Positions 1-6,920 of a DNA stretch of 43,124 bases are shown here, in pieces; position 1 is the stretch's first letter, and each line of letters begins with the position of its first letter. The notes below the pieces were generated by a model that ran no database searches, was not told where the DNA came from, and saw only the letters and a list, made by a program, of their open reading frames with translations. The translations under genes and the position numbers were made by a program. Source of the stretch: Methylococcales bacterium (lineage in GTDB: Bacteria > Pseudomonadota > Gammaproteobacteria > Methylococcales > Methylomonadaceae); the NCBI GenBank assembly GCA_030693155.1, contig JAUYBJ010000252.1:1-43124 (forward strand). The letters are read 5' to 3'.

Positions 1-107
1 CAACTGATGAACTTAAAGAACGCATTTTGAAGTTTATTGCGTTTTTCAACGCAACGCTGGCTAAACCTTTTCGATGGACTTATATTGGCAAACCTTTGGT
101 CGTGTGA
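1..107 (+). CDS. IS630-family transposase, C-terminal end (cut by window edge)
   Basis: Reading from base 3 gives about 34 residues ending in AKPFRWTYIGKPLVV and a TGA stop at 105-107. An aromatic-rich tail of the type FNxTxAKPFxWTYxGKPL is typical of the C-terminus of IS630/Tc1-mariner-like DDE transposases. The catalytic triad would lie upstream of the window. The sequence passes within a few bases into the PAS-coding remains of a sensor gene, and I cannot see a clear terminal inverted repeat, so this is probably an old insertion with an eroded end. Its type differs from the transposase end at the other edge of the window. Confidence 0.65.
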   Translation, partial: TDELKERILKFIAFFNATLAKPFRWTYIGKPLVV

Positions 108-1167
108 CACACCCTGCGTATTTTCGGTTTGGTGTACTAGGACAGCGCAAGGATGGTCACCTGTTCGCCGTGGAAATGACGATAAGCGAGATGTGGCTTG
201 GTGGGCAGCGTTATTTTACCTGTATTTTGCGCGATATTACTGCCCGCAAGCGAGCCGAAGAAGAACTAATTAAAGCAGGTGCATTGCAGAGCGCAATGTT
301 TAACAGTGCCAACTTTTTAAGTATCGCTACCGATGAAAAAGGGGTGATTCAAATATTCAACGTGGGTGCGGAGCGTATGTTGGGTTACACAGCCGCTGAG
401 GTAATGAACAAGATTACGCCTGCCGACATTTCTGACCCGCTAGAATTAATTATCCGTGCTGAGGTGTTAACCCTCGAACTTGAAAATACCTATTACCTCA
501 GGTTTCGAAGCCTTAGTATTCAAAGCCTCGCGGCGCATAGAAGATATTTACGAACTTACTTATATTCGTAAAGATGGTAGCCGCTTTCCTGTGGTGGTGT
601 CAGTGACCTCATTACGCGATGCTAAAGACAAAATCATCGGCTATTTATTAATAGGCATTGATAATACTGCCCGCAAACTCTTGGATAAAGAGCGCGTACA
701 GCTCTACGTCGCGTTGAAAGAGAAAAACATCGAACTGGAGGTTGCTACTTCGCTGGCAGAAAAATCCAATCTTGCTAAATCGGAATTCCTGTCCAAAATG
801 AGCCACGAACTACGCACGCCGCTGAATGCGATTCTCGGTTTTGCGCAGTTGCTGGAGCTGGGTGCGCCAGCACCAACGGATGCTCAGATAGTAAGGTTAC
901 ATCAGATTATCAAAGCAGGCTGGTATTTGCTGGAGCTGATTAATGAAATCCTTGATCTCGCGGTTATCGAATCAGGCAAAATATCGCTGTCAAAAGAAGC
1001 GGTGTCGATGACTGAAGTGATGCGTGAATGCCAATCAATGACTGAATCGCAGGCAGAAAAACGCGGCATTACAATGATTTTGATGCCTTTCGATAACACG
1101 TTGGTTTGCTCATGGTGATCGCACACGCATTAAACAAGTGATTGTCAATTTGCTGTCTAATGCTATT

Positions 1168-1269
1168 AAATACAACTGCGAACATGGAAAAGTTAAAGTG
1201 AAAACAGAGGCTTGTAAAATATGTTTTGCAAGCAGCAAATATAACTGCGAACATGGAACAGTTGAAGCG
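1168..1269 (+). repeat. Imperfect 33-bp direct repeat bracketing a 36-bp palindromic insert in the kinase ATPase domain
   Basis: Bases 1168-1200 and 1237-1269 match at 29 of 33 positions, 69 bp apart. Between them lie 36 bp with a near-palindromic core, CTTGTAAAA-TATG-TTTTGCAAG. The second copy leads into the sequence that normally follows the N box, so the first copy plus the palindrome looks like the added material. The insertion is a multiple of three and does not itself shift the frame. Confidence 0.6.
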
Positions 1270-1896
1270 AGCTGTTATAGCACTGATGATTATATATATC
1301 AACATTAAAGATACTGGTCAGGGCATGACAGCCGAGAAACTGGGGCAACTTTTTCAGCCGTTTAATCGTCTCGGACAAGAGTCGGGTAATGAGGAAGGTA
1401 CAGGGATTGGTCTGGTTGTCACCAAGCAACTGGTCGAACTGATGGGTGGCAGCATTAGCGTCAACAGTACCGTGGGTGTCGGTAGCGAGTTTTGTGTTAA
1501 ATTCCCGCGAGATATTCCCCCTCAACTGAATATTAATAATATTAGCCTTACAAAACTGTTGCCAGCCGTTTCCGAAAACGTCGCGTCACGCACACTGCTT
1601 TATGTAGAAGACAATCCAGCTAATCTACTGTTGGTTGAACAAATCATTGAAGTACATACGCACTTACAAATATTAAGTGCGTATGATGGCTATCAAGGCT
1701 TGTCGCTGGCGCGTAGCCAACTTCCAGATGTTATATTGATGGACATTAATTTACCCGGTATCAGCGGCATTCAAACTATGAATATTTTGCGCAACGACCC
1801 GACCACTATGCACATTCCCGTTATTGCTCTCAGTGCTAATGCCATGTTGCGCGATATTGAAAAAGGGCTGGAAGCAGGATTTTTTCGCTACCTCAC

Positions 1897-2011
1897 TAGG
1901 TTCTGTTGACATTTCGGGAATAGTCATTCAGAAACAACCAGTTATAGATATATAGCAAAATCATAACTTACTGATATAGTTAGCGATTTTACCAAATGTC
2001 AACAGAGCCTA
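1897..2011 (+). mobile_element. 111-bp MITE with 16-bp terminal inverted repeats and TA target duplication
   Basis: The left end GGTTCTGTTGACATTT (1899-1914) is mirrored at the right by AAATGTCAACAGAGCC (1994-2009) with one mismatch. The element is flanked by TA on both sides (1897-1898 and 2010-2011). Removing 1899-2011 restores the receiver codons ACT-AAA-CCC-ATC, giving the canonical LTKPI motif, so the empty site can be read directly. There is no coding capacity. A TA duplication fits mobilisation by an IS630/Tc1-mariner or IS427-type IS5 transposase, but the parent element is not in the window. Confidence 0.88.
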
Positions 2012-2107
2012 AACCCATCAAAATTACTGAATTTATGAATGCTTTGGATGATGCTCTGAAATTTTCTAAAGAGGACTTAGATAACACCCAAGAAACGGAT
2101 ACCTGCC

Positions 2108-2943
2108 ATGATTAGCGAACAAGAAATTTTTAACGCCAGTATTCTGATTGTTGACGATCAGCAGTCTAATATATTTTTGCTTGAAGAAATGCTGAGTGAG
2201 ATTGGCTACACTCAGCTGGCTTCAACAGTGGATCCTTGTGCAGTCTATGATTTACACCGTAAAAATCGCTACGATCTCATTCTGCTCGATTTGCAAATGC
2301 CCAATATGGACGGTTTTCAAGTGATGAACAGACTTAAAGATCTCGAAACAAATGACTATCTTCCTGTCCTCGTCATCACCGCACAACCCGCTCATAAGCT
2401 ACGCGCACTGTGGCAGCGGGTGCAAAAGATTTTGTCGCTAAACCCTTTGATTTTATTGAAGTGAAAACACGCATACACAATATGCTGGAAGTGCTACTGT
2501 TATACCGTAAGCTGGAAAATTACAACCAAGTGCTGGAACAAACTGTACTGGAACGCACCGCTGAATTGTGCGAAAGCGAAGCGCGGTTTCGCCGCTTGAC
2601 TGAATTGTCTTCTGATTGGTATTGGGAGCAGGACGAAAACGGACAGTTCACCAAAATTTTTGGCCCCGTACTGGAAATGCTCGGCATACGGATTGATTCA
2701 GAGCTGGGCAATATGCGAGATAATAACGGTGCAGGCTGGAATGAAGTTGAACGTGATATTTTAGAAGAAAATATAGCAGCCAGAAGACCCTTTCTGGATT
2801 TTGTCTACCGCCGAATTAATCCAGATGGTTCGCAAAAATATTTAATGGTGAGCGGAGAATCGGTGTTTGACCCCTCGGCTCGCTTTATCAGTTACCGTGG
2901 TATCGGCAAAGATGTGACCGAAAGCATGATGAGTAGCAATTGA
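2108..2943 (+). pseudogene. Response regulator receiver-PAS protein, frameshifted
   Basis: The gene starts with ATG inside the 3' end of the upstream kinase (the ATGATTAG overlap). It encodes a receiver domain with ILIVDDQQ and the phosphoacceptor in LILLDLQMPNMDGF, up to about 2400. The frame then shifts, and the receiver finishes downstream as AGAKDFVAKPFD with the conserved lysine. The shift is explained by a 2-bp TG duplication at about 2410-2412. A helical linker and a PAS domain (SSDWYWEQDENGQF to YRGIGKDVTE) follow, ending at the TGA at 2941. No histidine kinase or GGDEF output domain follows the PAS, so the 3' end also looks truncated. Together with the upstream kinase it was probably a phosphorelay pair. 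Confidence 0.8.
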
Positions 2944-2989
2944 TGTATCAACATTTTTCATGACACATTAGTTTTTCTGGATGTTCCCT

Positions 2990-3010
2990 ATTACGCCCTC
3001 ATGGCGTAAT
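2990..3010. terminator. Hairpin between the converging sensor remnant and arsA
   Basis: ATTACGCC-CTCAT-GGCGTAAT forms a perfect 8-bp stem with a 5-base loop. It sits between the end of the plus-strand remnant and the end of the minus-strand ars operon. There is no long T-run, so termination is only suggested. Confidence 0.4.
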
Positions 3011-3032
3011 AATTGACACCCTCGAAGAAACG

Positions 3033-4811
3033 CTAAAAATTGCCGTTCTTTGTTGCTAATGCGCCCGTCAATTCCAGCAACCGTGTTACGCCTATCGGCT
3101 CTTCTTTCAGTAGCGGTACGATGGCATAGCGTTTAGCGTGTTGGTTAGCGACCGCGTTAATCTCACGCAGTTCATTCATGGCGCGTTGATGTAATAAAGC
3201 AGAATGCGTCACGGTTGCCGCGAGACTATTGTTAATAATCCATGCCCACGGTTCAATGCCTGCCCGTTGCAAATCGGCTTGTAAGTTAACGGCTTCCAGT
3301 ACGGGCGTGGTTTCTGCCAGAGTGACCAGCAATACTTTAGTTTGTTTGTCATCTTGCAACTGCATCATCGGTGTCAGGTAATGTACGTTTGAATCAACCA
3401 TTTGTCGGCTGACTTCGCGGTGATACGCACCTGTCGCGTCAAGCAACAGCAAGGTGTGACCTGTCGGCGCGGTGTCCATCACGACAAACTTTTTTCCCGC
3501 TTCACGAATAATGCGCGAGAAAGCTTGAAACACCGCAATTTCTTCGGTGCAAGGTGAACGTAAATCTTCTTCCAGCAATGCCCGACCTTGAGCATCGAGT
3601 TTCGCGCCTTTGGTGTCTAAAACGTGTTGACGATAGCGTTCGGTTTCAACTTGCGGGTCAATACGACTGACGGTCAAATTTTCCAACACACCATTCAGGG
3701 TTTCGGTTAAATGTGCCGCAGGGTCGGAAGTGGTTAAATGCACGGGCAAGCCACGATGTGCCAGTTCTACGGCAATCGCAGCGGCGAGTGTGGTTTTGCC
3801 TACGCCGCCTTTACCCATCAACATCACTAAACCGTGACCATCCGCCGCGATACCATTCACCAGTTCAGATAAGTTAGGGGCATTTAATGCAATCGGTGCA
3901 TCAATCGCTACTTGAATGTGTGGCGGCGATTCAACCAGCAAGTGGCGTAACGCATCAAGCCCAACCAAATTAAAGGCTTTAAGCATCACAAAATCGCAAG
4001 ATAAGGCTTGCAACGGAGCAGGAATGGTATTCAGCGCAGTTTGTTCACGCTGGAAAATAGCGGCGGCTAACGCATCATGGTCTGCTTCAATGCTGGGTAA
4101 AATGCCATTGATGACTAAATATTGTTGCGATAAACCAATAGCCGCCAGTTCTTCGTGAGTACGAGCCACTTCGCGTAAGGTTGCCTGTTGCGCTCTAGCC
4201 ACCAAAATTAAACGTGTGCGTTGTGGGTCAGCCAAGGCATCGACAGCGGCTTTATATTGAGAACGTTGTTTTTCCAATCCCGCTAATGGCCCAAGACAAG
4301 ACGCATCGCCTTTACCTACTTCCAAAAAACCACTCCACGCGGTGGGCAGTGACAATAACCGAATCGTGTGTCCTGTCGGCGCGGTGTCAAAAATAATATA
4401 GTCGTAAGCGTCGGTTAATGTCGAATCAATCAGCAAGGCGGTAAATTCATCAAACGCAGCAATTTCAGTGGTGCAAGCTCCCGACAATTGTTCTTCAATA
4501 CTTTTAACCACCGATTCAGGTAACACGCCGCGTACAGGATCAACAATGCGGTTGCGATACACTTGCGCCGCCGCTTGCGGGTCAATTTCTAACGCGGCTA
4601 ATAAAGGAATGCTAGGAATGGCGGTTATTTGATTGCCGATGTGAATACCAAAAACCTGTCCGACATTTGAAGCGGGGTCGGTACTGACCAATAACACTCG
4701 TTGCCCTGTTTCCGCTAAATGAATCGCGGTAGCACAGGCAATGGACGTTTTACCGACACCGCCTTTGCCCGTAAAAAACAAAAAACGCGGTGGCTTGATT
4801 AAATAGTTCAT
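3033..4811 (-). CDS. arsA: Arsenite-stimulated ATPase ArsA (arsenical pump-driving ATPase)
   Basis: This is a 592-residue cytosolic ATPase of two homologous halves. Each half opens with the P-loop GKGGVGKT (near residue 15 and again near 335). The signature DTAPTGHT occurs in both halves. The three metalloid-binding cysteines of the family are visible in SGACTTEIAAFDEF, DASCLGPLAG and SPCTEEIAVFQAF. ArsA normally hydrolyses ATP to drive arsenite export through ArsB, and receives As(III) from ArsD. I chose the ATG at 4809-4811 (MNYLIKPPRFLFF) because it leaves an 8-bp gap after arsD; an upstream in-frame start would overlap arsD. It is the last gene of arsRCDA. No ArsB or Acr3 permease follows, so its membrane partner must be elsewhere or absent. 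Confidence 0.95.
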   Translation of the reverse strand: MNYLIKPPRFLFFTGKGGVGKTSIACATAIHLAETGQRVLLVSTDPASNVGQVFGIHIGNQITAIPSIPLLAALEIDPQAAAQVYRNRIVDPVRGVLPESVVKSIEEQLSGACTTEIAAFDEFTALLIDSTLTDAYDYIIFDTAPTGHTIRLLSLPTAWSGFLEVGKGDASCLGPLAGLEKQRSQYKAAVDALADPQRTRLILVARAQQATLREVARTHEELAAIGLSQQYLVINGILPSIEADHDALAAAIFQREQTALNTIPAPLQALSCDFVMLKAFNLVGLDALRHLLVESPPHIQVAIDAPIALNAPNLSELVNGIAADGHGLVMLMGKGGVGKTTLAAAIAVELAHRGLPVHLTTSDPAAHLTETLNGVLENLTVSRIDPQVETERYRQHVLDTKGAKLDAQGRALLEEDLRSPCTEEIAVFQAFSRIIREAGKKFVVMDTAPTGHTLLLLDATGAYHREVSRQMVDSNVHYLTPMMQLQDDKQTKVLLVTLAETTPVLEAVNLQADLQRAGIEPWAWIINNSLAATVTHSALLHQRAMNELREINAVANQHAKRYAIVPLLKEEPIGVTRLLELTGALATKNGNF

Positions 4812-4819
4812 TGCAGTGT

Positions 4820-5182
4820 TTAGCACGATTGTTTGCCAGAACAGCAACTTTTGACGGGTTCTGCTTCGGCTTCAACTTCAATGATATTTGCCCAATGGGT
4901 TAATTCGGCACGACTCGGATAACGTCCTGCTAAGGCGATTTCGCCGTCCAGCAAAATCAACGGCAATGCGTCTGCACCAGAGCGTTCTAAAAACCCTCTG
5001 ACAGTTGAATTTTCAGCAAATACCAGCGGTTGTTGTGCTAAATTAAAACGTGCAATTTGCGCCCCGTGTTGCTTTGCCCACTCTATATCGGCGGAAAAAT
5101 CGACTAACTGTTGCTCAACATCGACACCACAAACGCCTGTGCTACAGCATAACGCAGGGTCAAAAACCTGAATTTGTTTCAT
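4820..5182 (-). CDS. arsD: Arsenite metallochaperone / trans-acting regulator ArsD
   Basis: This 120-residue protein begins MKQIQVFDPALCCSTGVCG, with the Cys12-Cys13-Cys18 triad that binds As(III) and hands it to ArsA. Further cysteines occur at the C-terminus (SCCSGKQSC), as in many ArsD proteins. ArsD is also described as a weak repressor of ars operons. The gene lies 12 bp downstream of arsC and 8 bp upstream of arsA, so it is co-transcribed and its pairing with ArsA is as expected. Its length matches the family. Confidence 0.95.
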   Translation of the reverse strand: MKQIQVFDPALCCSTGVCGVDVEQQLVDFSADIEWAKQHGAQIARFNLAQQPLVFAENSTVRGFLERSGADALPLILLDGEIALAGRYPSRAELTHWANIIEVEAEAEPVKSCCSGKQSC

Positions 5183-5194
5183 TCGAGAATCTCC

Positions 5195-5686
5195 TTAATT
5201 AACCAAACCAATGTCATGTACACTCTGTTTCAAAGCTAAATCATTTAAGCTGGATAAGTTTAACGAAGCAAACAAGGCAATGCGGCGGTGCAAAATCGTA
5301 AAGGCTTGAGCAAAGGCAATATTCTTTTGATCTTCCTCAGCGGCGGCAGGATCAAATACCCCCCAATGTGCGGTAATGGGTTGTCCTGCCCAGACGTGAC
5401 ACACTTCACCCGCCGCGTTATCGCATACTGTAATGACAAAATCCAAGTGCGGTGAATCGGGCTGTGCAAATTCATTCCAGTTCTTACTACGCGGATTTTC
5501 TAAAATCATGTTTTCTTTTTCCAATTGCTTTAAGGCAAATGGATTGACAACCCCAGTAGGCATACTGCCTGCACTGTAAGCCTGAAAACGTCCTTTGCCG
5601 ACATGATTTAAGATCGCTTCTGCCATAATGCTACGCGCTGAATTACCCGTACATAAAAACAGTACACTAAACACTTTATCTTGCAT
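5195..5686 (-). CDS. arsC: Arsenate reductase, low-molecular-weight phosphatase fold
   Basis: This 163-residue protein carries the phosphatase-like P-loop LCTGNSARS near residues 11-19, whose cysteine attacks arsenate. Further conserved cysteines lie in VITVCDNAAGEVCHVW in the middle of the chain, as in thioredoxin- or thiol-coupled ArsC enzymes. It reduces As(V) to As(III) in the cytosol, and the As(III) is bound by ArsD. It follows arsR by 51 bp and precedes arsD by 12 bp. The C-terminal 25 residues or so after FAQAFTILHRRIALF are less typical but in frame. Confidence 0.92.
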   Translation of the reverse strand: MQDKVFSVLFLCTGNSARSIMAEAILNHVGKGRFQAYSAGSMPTGVVNPFALKQLEKENMILENPRSKNWNEFAQPDSPHLDFVITVCDNAAGEVCHVWAGQPITAHWGVFDPAAAEEDQKNIAFAQAFTILHRRIALFASLNLSSLNDLALKQSVHDIGLVN

Positions 5687-5737
5687 AAAACACCTCTTTG
5701 AAAGGTAAATAGTTAATAAATTTCTGAATTAAATGGC

Positions 5738-6109
5738 TTAAGATTTTATTGGCGTTGATAACAGTGCAGGTAATACCGCATCACAACATTCTGAGGCTTC
5801 ACGCAATTCTGCGCATTGTTCAGGATGCCCAGCACAGCACTCTTCGGTGAGATAAGCGATTAAATCCAGCATGAGCCGAAGGTTAGCCCGATAGCGTTGA
5901 AAACGCCCTTCTTGCTCAACCGTCACTAAACCTGTTTGCGTGAGTGCTTTTAAGTGAAAAGAAAGATTCGTCGGCGGCACATTAAGCGCGGTCGCAATTT
6001 CACCCGCGACCAGTCCGTCCTTACCTTTTTTAACGAGCAGACGGAACACATCAAGCCGCACGCCAGACGAAAGTGATTCAAAAATAGAAGTTGCAATGTT
6101 TTTTTCCAT
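5738..6109 (-). CDS. arsR: ArsR-family transcriptional repressor (arsenite sensor)
   Basis: This 123-residue winged-helix protein has the ArsR recognition region PPTNLSFHLKALTQTGLV (about 45-62) and the beta-wing EQEGRFQRYRAN. The usual N-terminal ELCVCDL metalloid site is absent. A C-terminal cluster (Cys91, Cys92 in TEECCAG, then Cys99 in PEQC, and a later ECC) probably binds As(III), as in the Acidithiobacillus-type ArsR proteins. It is first in arsRCDA and overlaps its own operator at the start codon, so autorepression relieved by arsenite is expected. A longer start is possible, but the ATG at 6107-6109 matches the family length. Confidence 0.93.
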   Translation of the reverse strand: MEKNIATSIFESLSSGVRLDVFRLLVKKGKDGLVAGEIATALNVPPTNLSFHLKALTQTGLVTVEQEGRFQRYRANLRLMLDLIAYLTEECCAGHPEQCAELREASECCDAVLPALLSTPIKS

Positions 6110-6138
6110 ATTTCAATAGTACAACTACCATTGAAATA
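6109..6138 (-). promoter_or_regulatory. Candidate ArsR operator
   Basis: A perfect 9-bp inverted repeat, TATTTCAAT and ATTGAAATA, is separated by 12 bp and abuts the arsR ATG. Dyads with this TCAAT/ATTGA core and spacing are common ArsR/SmtB sites. Binding here would block arsRCDA transcription or its early elongation. Confidence 0.65.
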
Positions 6139-6304
6139 ATACAAATTAAAAATATTCATTAGAGAAGTAATGGAACGAAAAACCCTGTTAAGCATCTGAG
6201 TTAGTTTGGTTGCTTTACTTTTTCGTTCAGCGTCCATTAATGTTACAGGGAATAAGCTGTAGGCAACGTTAAAAATAATACATTCACTTTAAGAGGATAC
6301 ACCC

Positions 6305-6622
6305 ATGAAAAAAATATTTTTATTGGCGGCGGCTGTTATTCTGTTTTCGCCGTTGTCTTATGCCGATTATGATGGTTATGGGCGCGGCGGTTACGGGCGA
6401 GGTGGTTATGGTGGAGGCTGGGGGCATCGTGAACATCATCATGGTCGCCGCTACCAGCCACAGGGGCGTTATTATGCGCCACCGCCGCCTGTTGTCTATT
6501 ACCAGCCCCCGCCTGCACGTTATTATCAACAGCCGCCAGTGCGTTATTATCAGCAACCGCCTGTGCAGTATTACCCGCAACCGCAGTGGTATCGGCAAAA
6601 CAGTTTACGGTTGTCGTGGTAA
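6305..6622 (+). CDS. Small secreted Gly/Tyr/Pro/Gln-rich low-complexity protein
   Basis: This 105-residue protein has a clear signal peptide, MKKIFLLAAAVILFSPLSYA, with cleavage after SYA. The mature part has a Gly-Tyr-Arg repeat (GYGRGGYGRGGYGGG), a histidine patch (HREHHHGRR) and then PPPVVYYQPPPARYYQQPPVRYY-type repeats. Histidine-rich segments can bind metal and Tyr/Pro repeats suit cell-surface structural proteins, but I do not recognise a defined family. A good ribosome site (AAGAGG) lies about 8 bases before the ATG. The gene is divergent from arsR with a roughly 195-bp intergenic region between them. The reverse strand also stays open, but that is a shadow of the repeats. Confidence 0.75.
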   Translation: MKKIFLLAAAVILFSPLSYADYDGYGRGGYGRGGYGGGWGHREHHHGRRYQPQGRYYAPPPPVVYYQPPPARYYQQPPVRYYQQPPVQYYPQPQWYRQNSLRLSW

Positions 6623-6755
6623 ATGGGCGTGCAAAATAATTGCCCGTTTGTTAACAAGCGGGCAGTTGTGGTGCAAAATTAAGTTTGACAATCCGCATTT
6701 CCCCGCGTAGAGTGCCGCGTTTTCCCATCCACTCATCTATTTTAAGGAGGCTACT

Positions 6756-6806
6756 ATGTTCGATATTGTGATTAGATTCAGCCTCACATTCGTTATTCTT
6801 CGCTAA
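6756..6806 (+). CDS. Possible 16-residue leader peptide
   Basis: An unusually strong Shine-Dalgarno sequence, AAGGAGG (6744-6750), precedes ATG at 6756. The reading frame encodes MFDIVIRFSLTFVILR and then a TAA. A short palindrome, CGATTCG-A-CGAATCG (6813-6827), follows the stop. The peptide is hydrophobic with two arginines. It could be a translated leader or a small membrane peptide upstream of rtcB; alternatively it is a chance frame behind a good ribosome site. The rest of the region from 6623 to 6920 shows nothing further. Confidence 0.3.
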   Translation: MFDIVIRFSLTFVILR

Positions 6807-6920
6807 TTCATTCGATTCGACGAATCGGGGCTTTCAAAAAAATCATCCATTTTTTTAAACTTGACCGATTGCGGTAAGGCTTTTTATTGCCTGCGATTTT
6901 CGGTTAATGGGAGCTATTTT

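Larger units (their letters stand above)
108..2115 (+). pseudogene. Hybrid sensor histidine kinase, multiply frameshifted and MITE-interrupted
   Basis: The remains read in order as the end of one PAS domain (to about 245), a second PAS domain (about 290-665), HisKA with SHELRTPLNAILGFAQLLE (about 800-960), the HATPase N box NLLSNAIKYN (about 1150), the G boxes DTGQGM and GTGIGL (about 1310-1430), and a C-terminal receiver with LLYVEDNPAN and VILMDINLPG (about 1596-2080). The frame changes near 485 (frame 2 to 3), near 1105 (3 to 1) and near 1285 (1 to 2). A 69-bp in-frame insertion lies in the N-box region and a MITE interrupts the receiver just before its conserved Lys-Pro. With the MITE removed, the reading frame ends at the TAG at 2113-2115, overlapping the next gene's ATG. 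The true start is lost, probably to the upstream insertion sequence. Adjacent genes are intact, so sequencing error is an unlikely explanation. Confidence 0.85.

Noticed and set aside
108-2943. Frameshifts as sequencing errors
   Set aside because: Several independent lesions cluster here, while long genes such as tamB and bamA are intact, and a real insertion element is present. Read data would settle it.
5950-6237. Alternative minus-strand frame overlapping arsR
   Set aside because: It overlaps arsR out of frame and shows no domain.
6167-6238. Weak inverted similarity TAATGGAACGAAAAA / TTTTTCGTTCAGCGTCCATTA upstream of arsR
   Set aside because: The arms differ by a 6-base gap and no target duplication is visible; too weak to call an element.
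6320-6598. Open frames on the other strand and another frame of the Gly/Tyr-rich gene
   Set aside because: They arise from the low-complexity repeats; only the plus-strand frame has a signal peptide and ribosome site.
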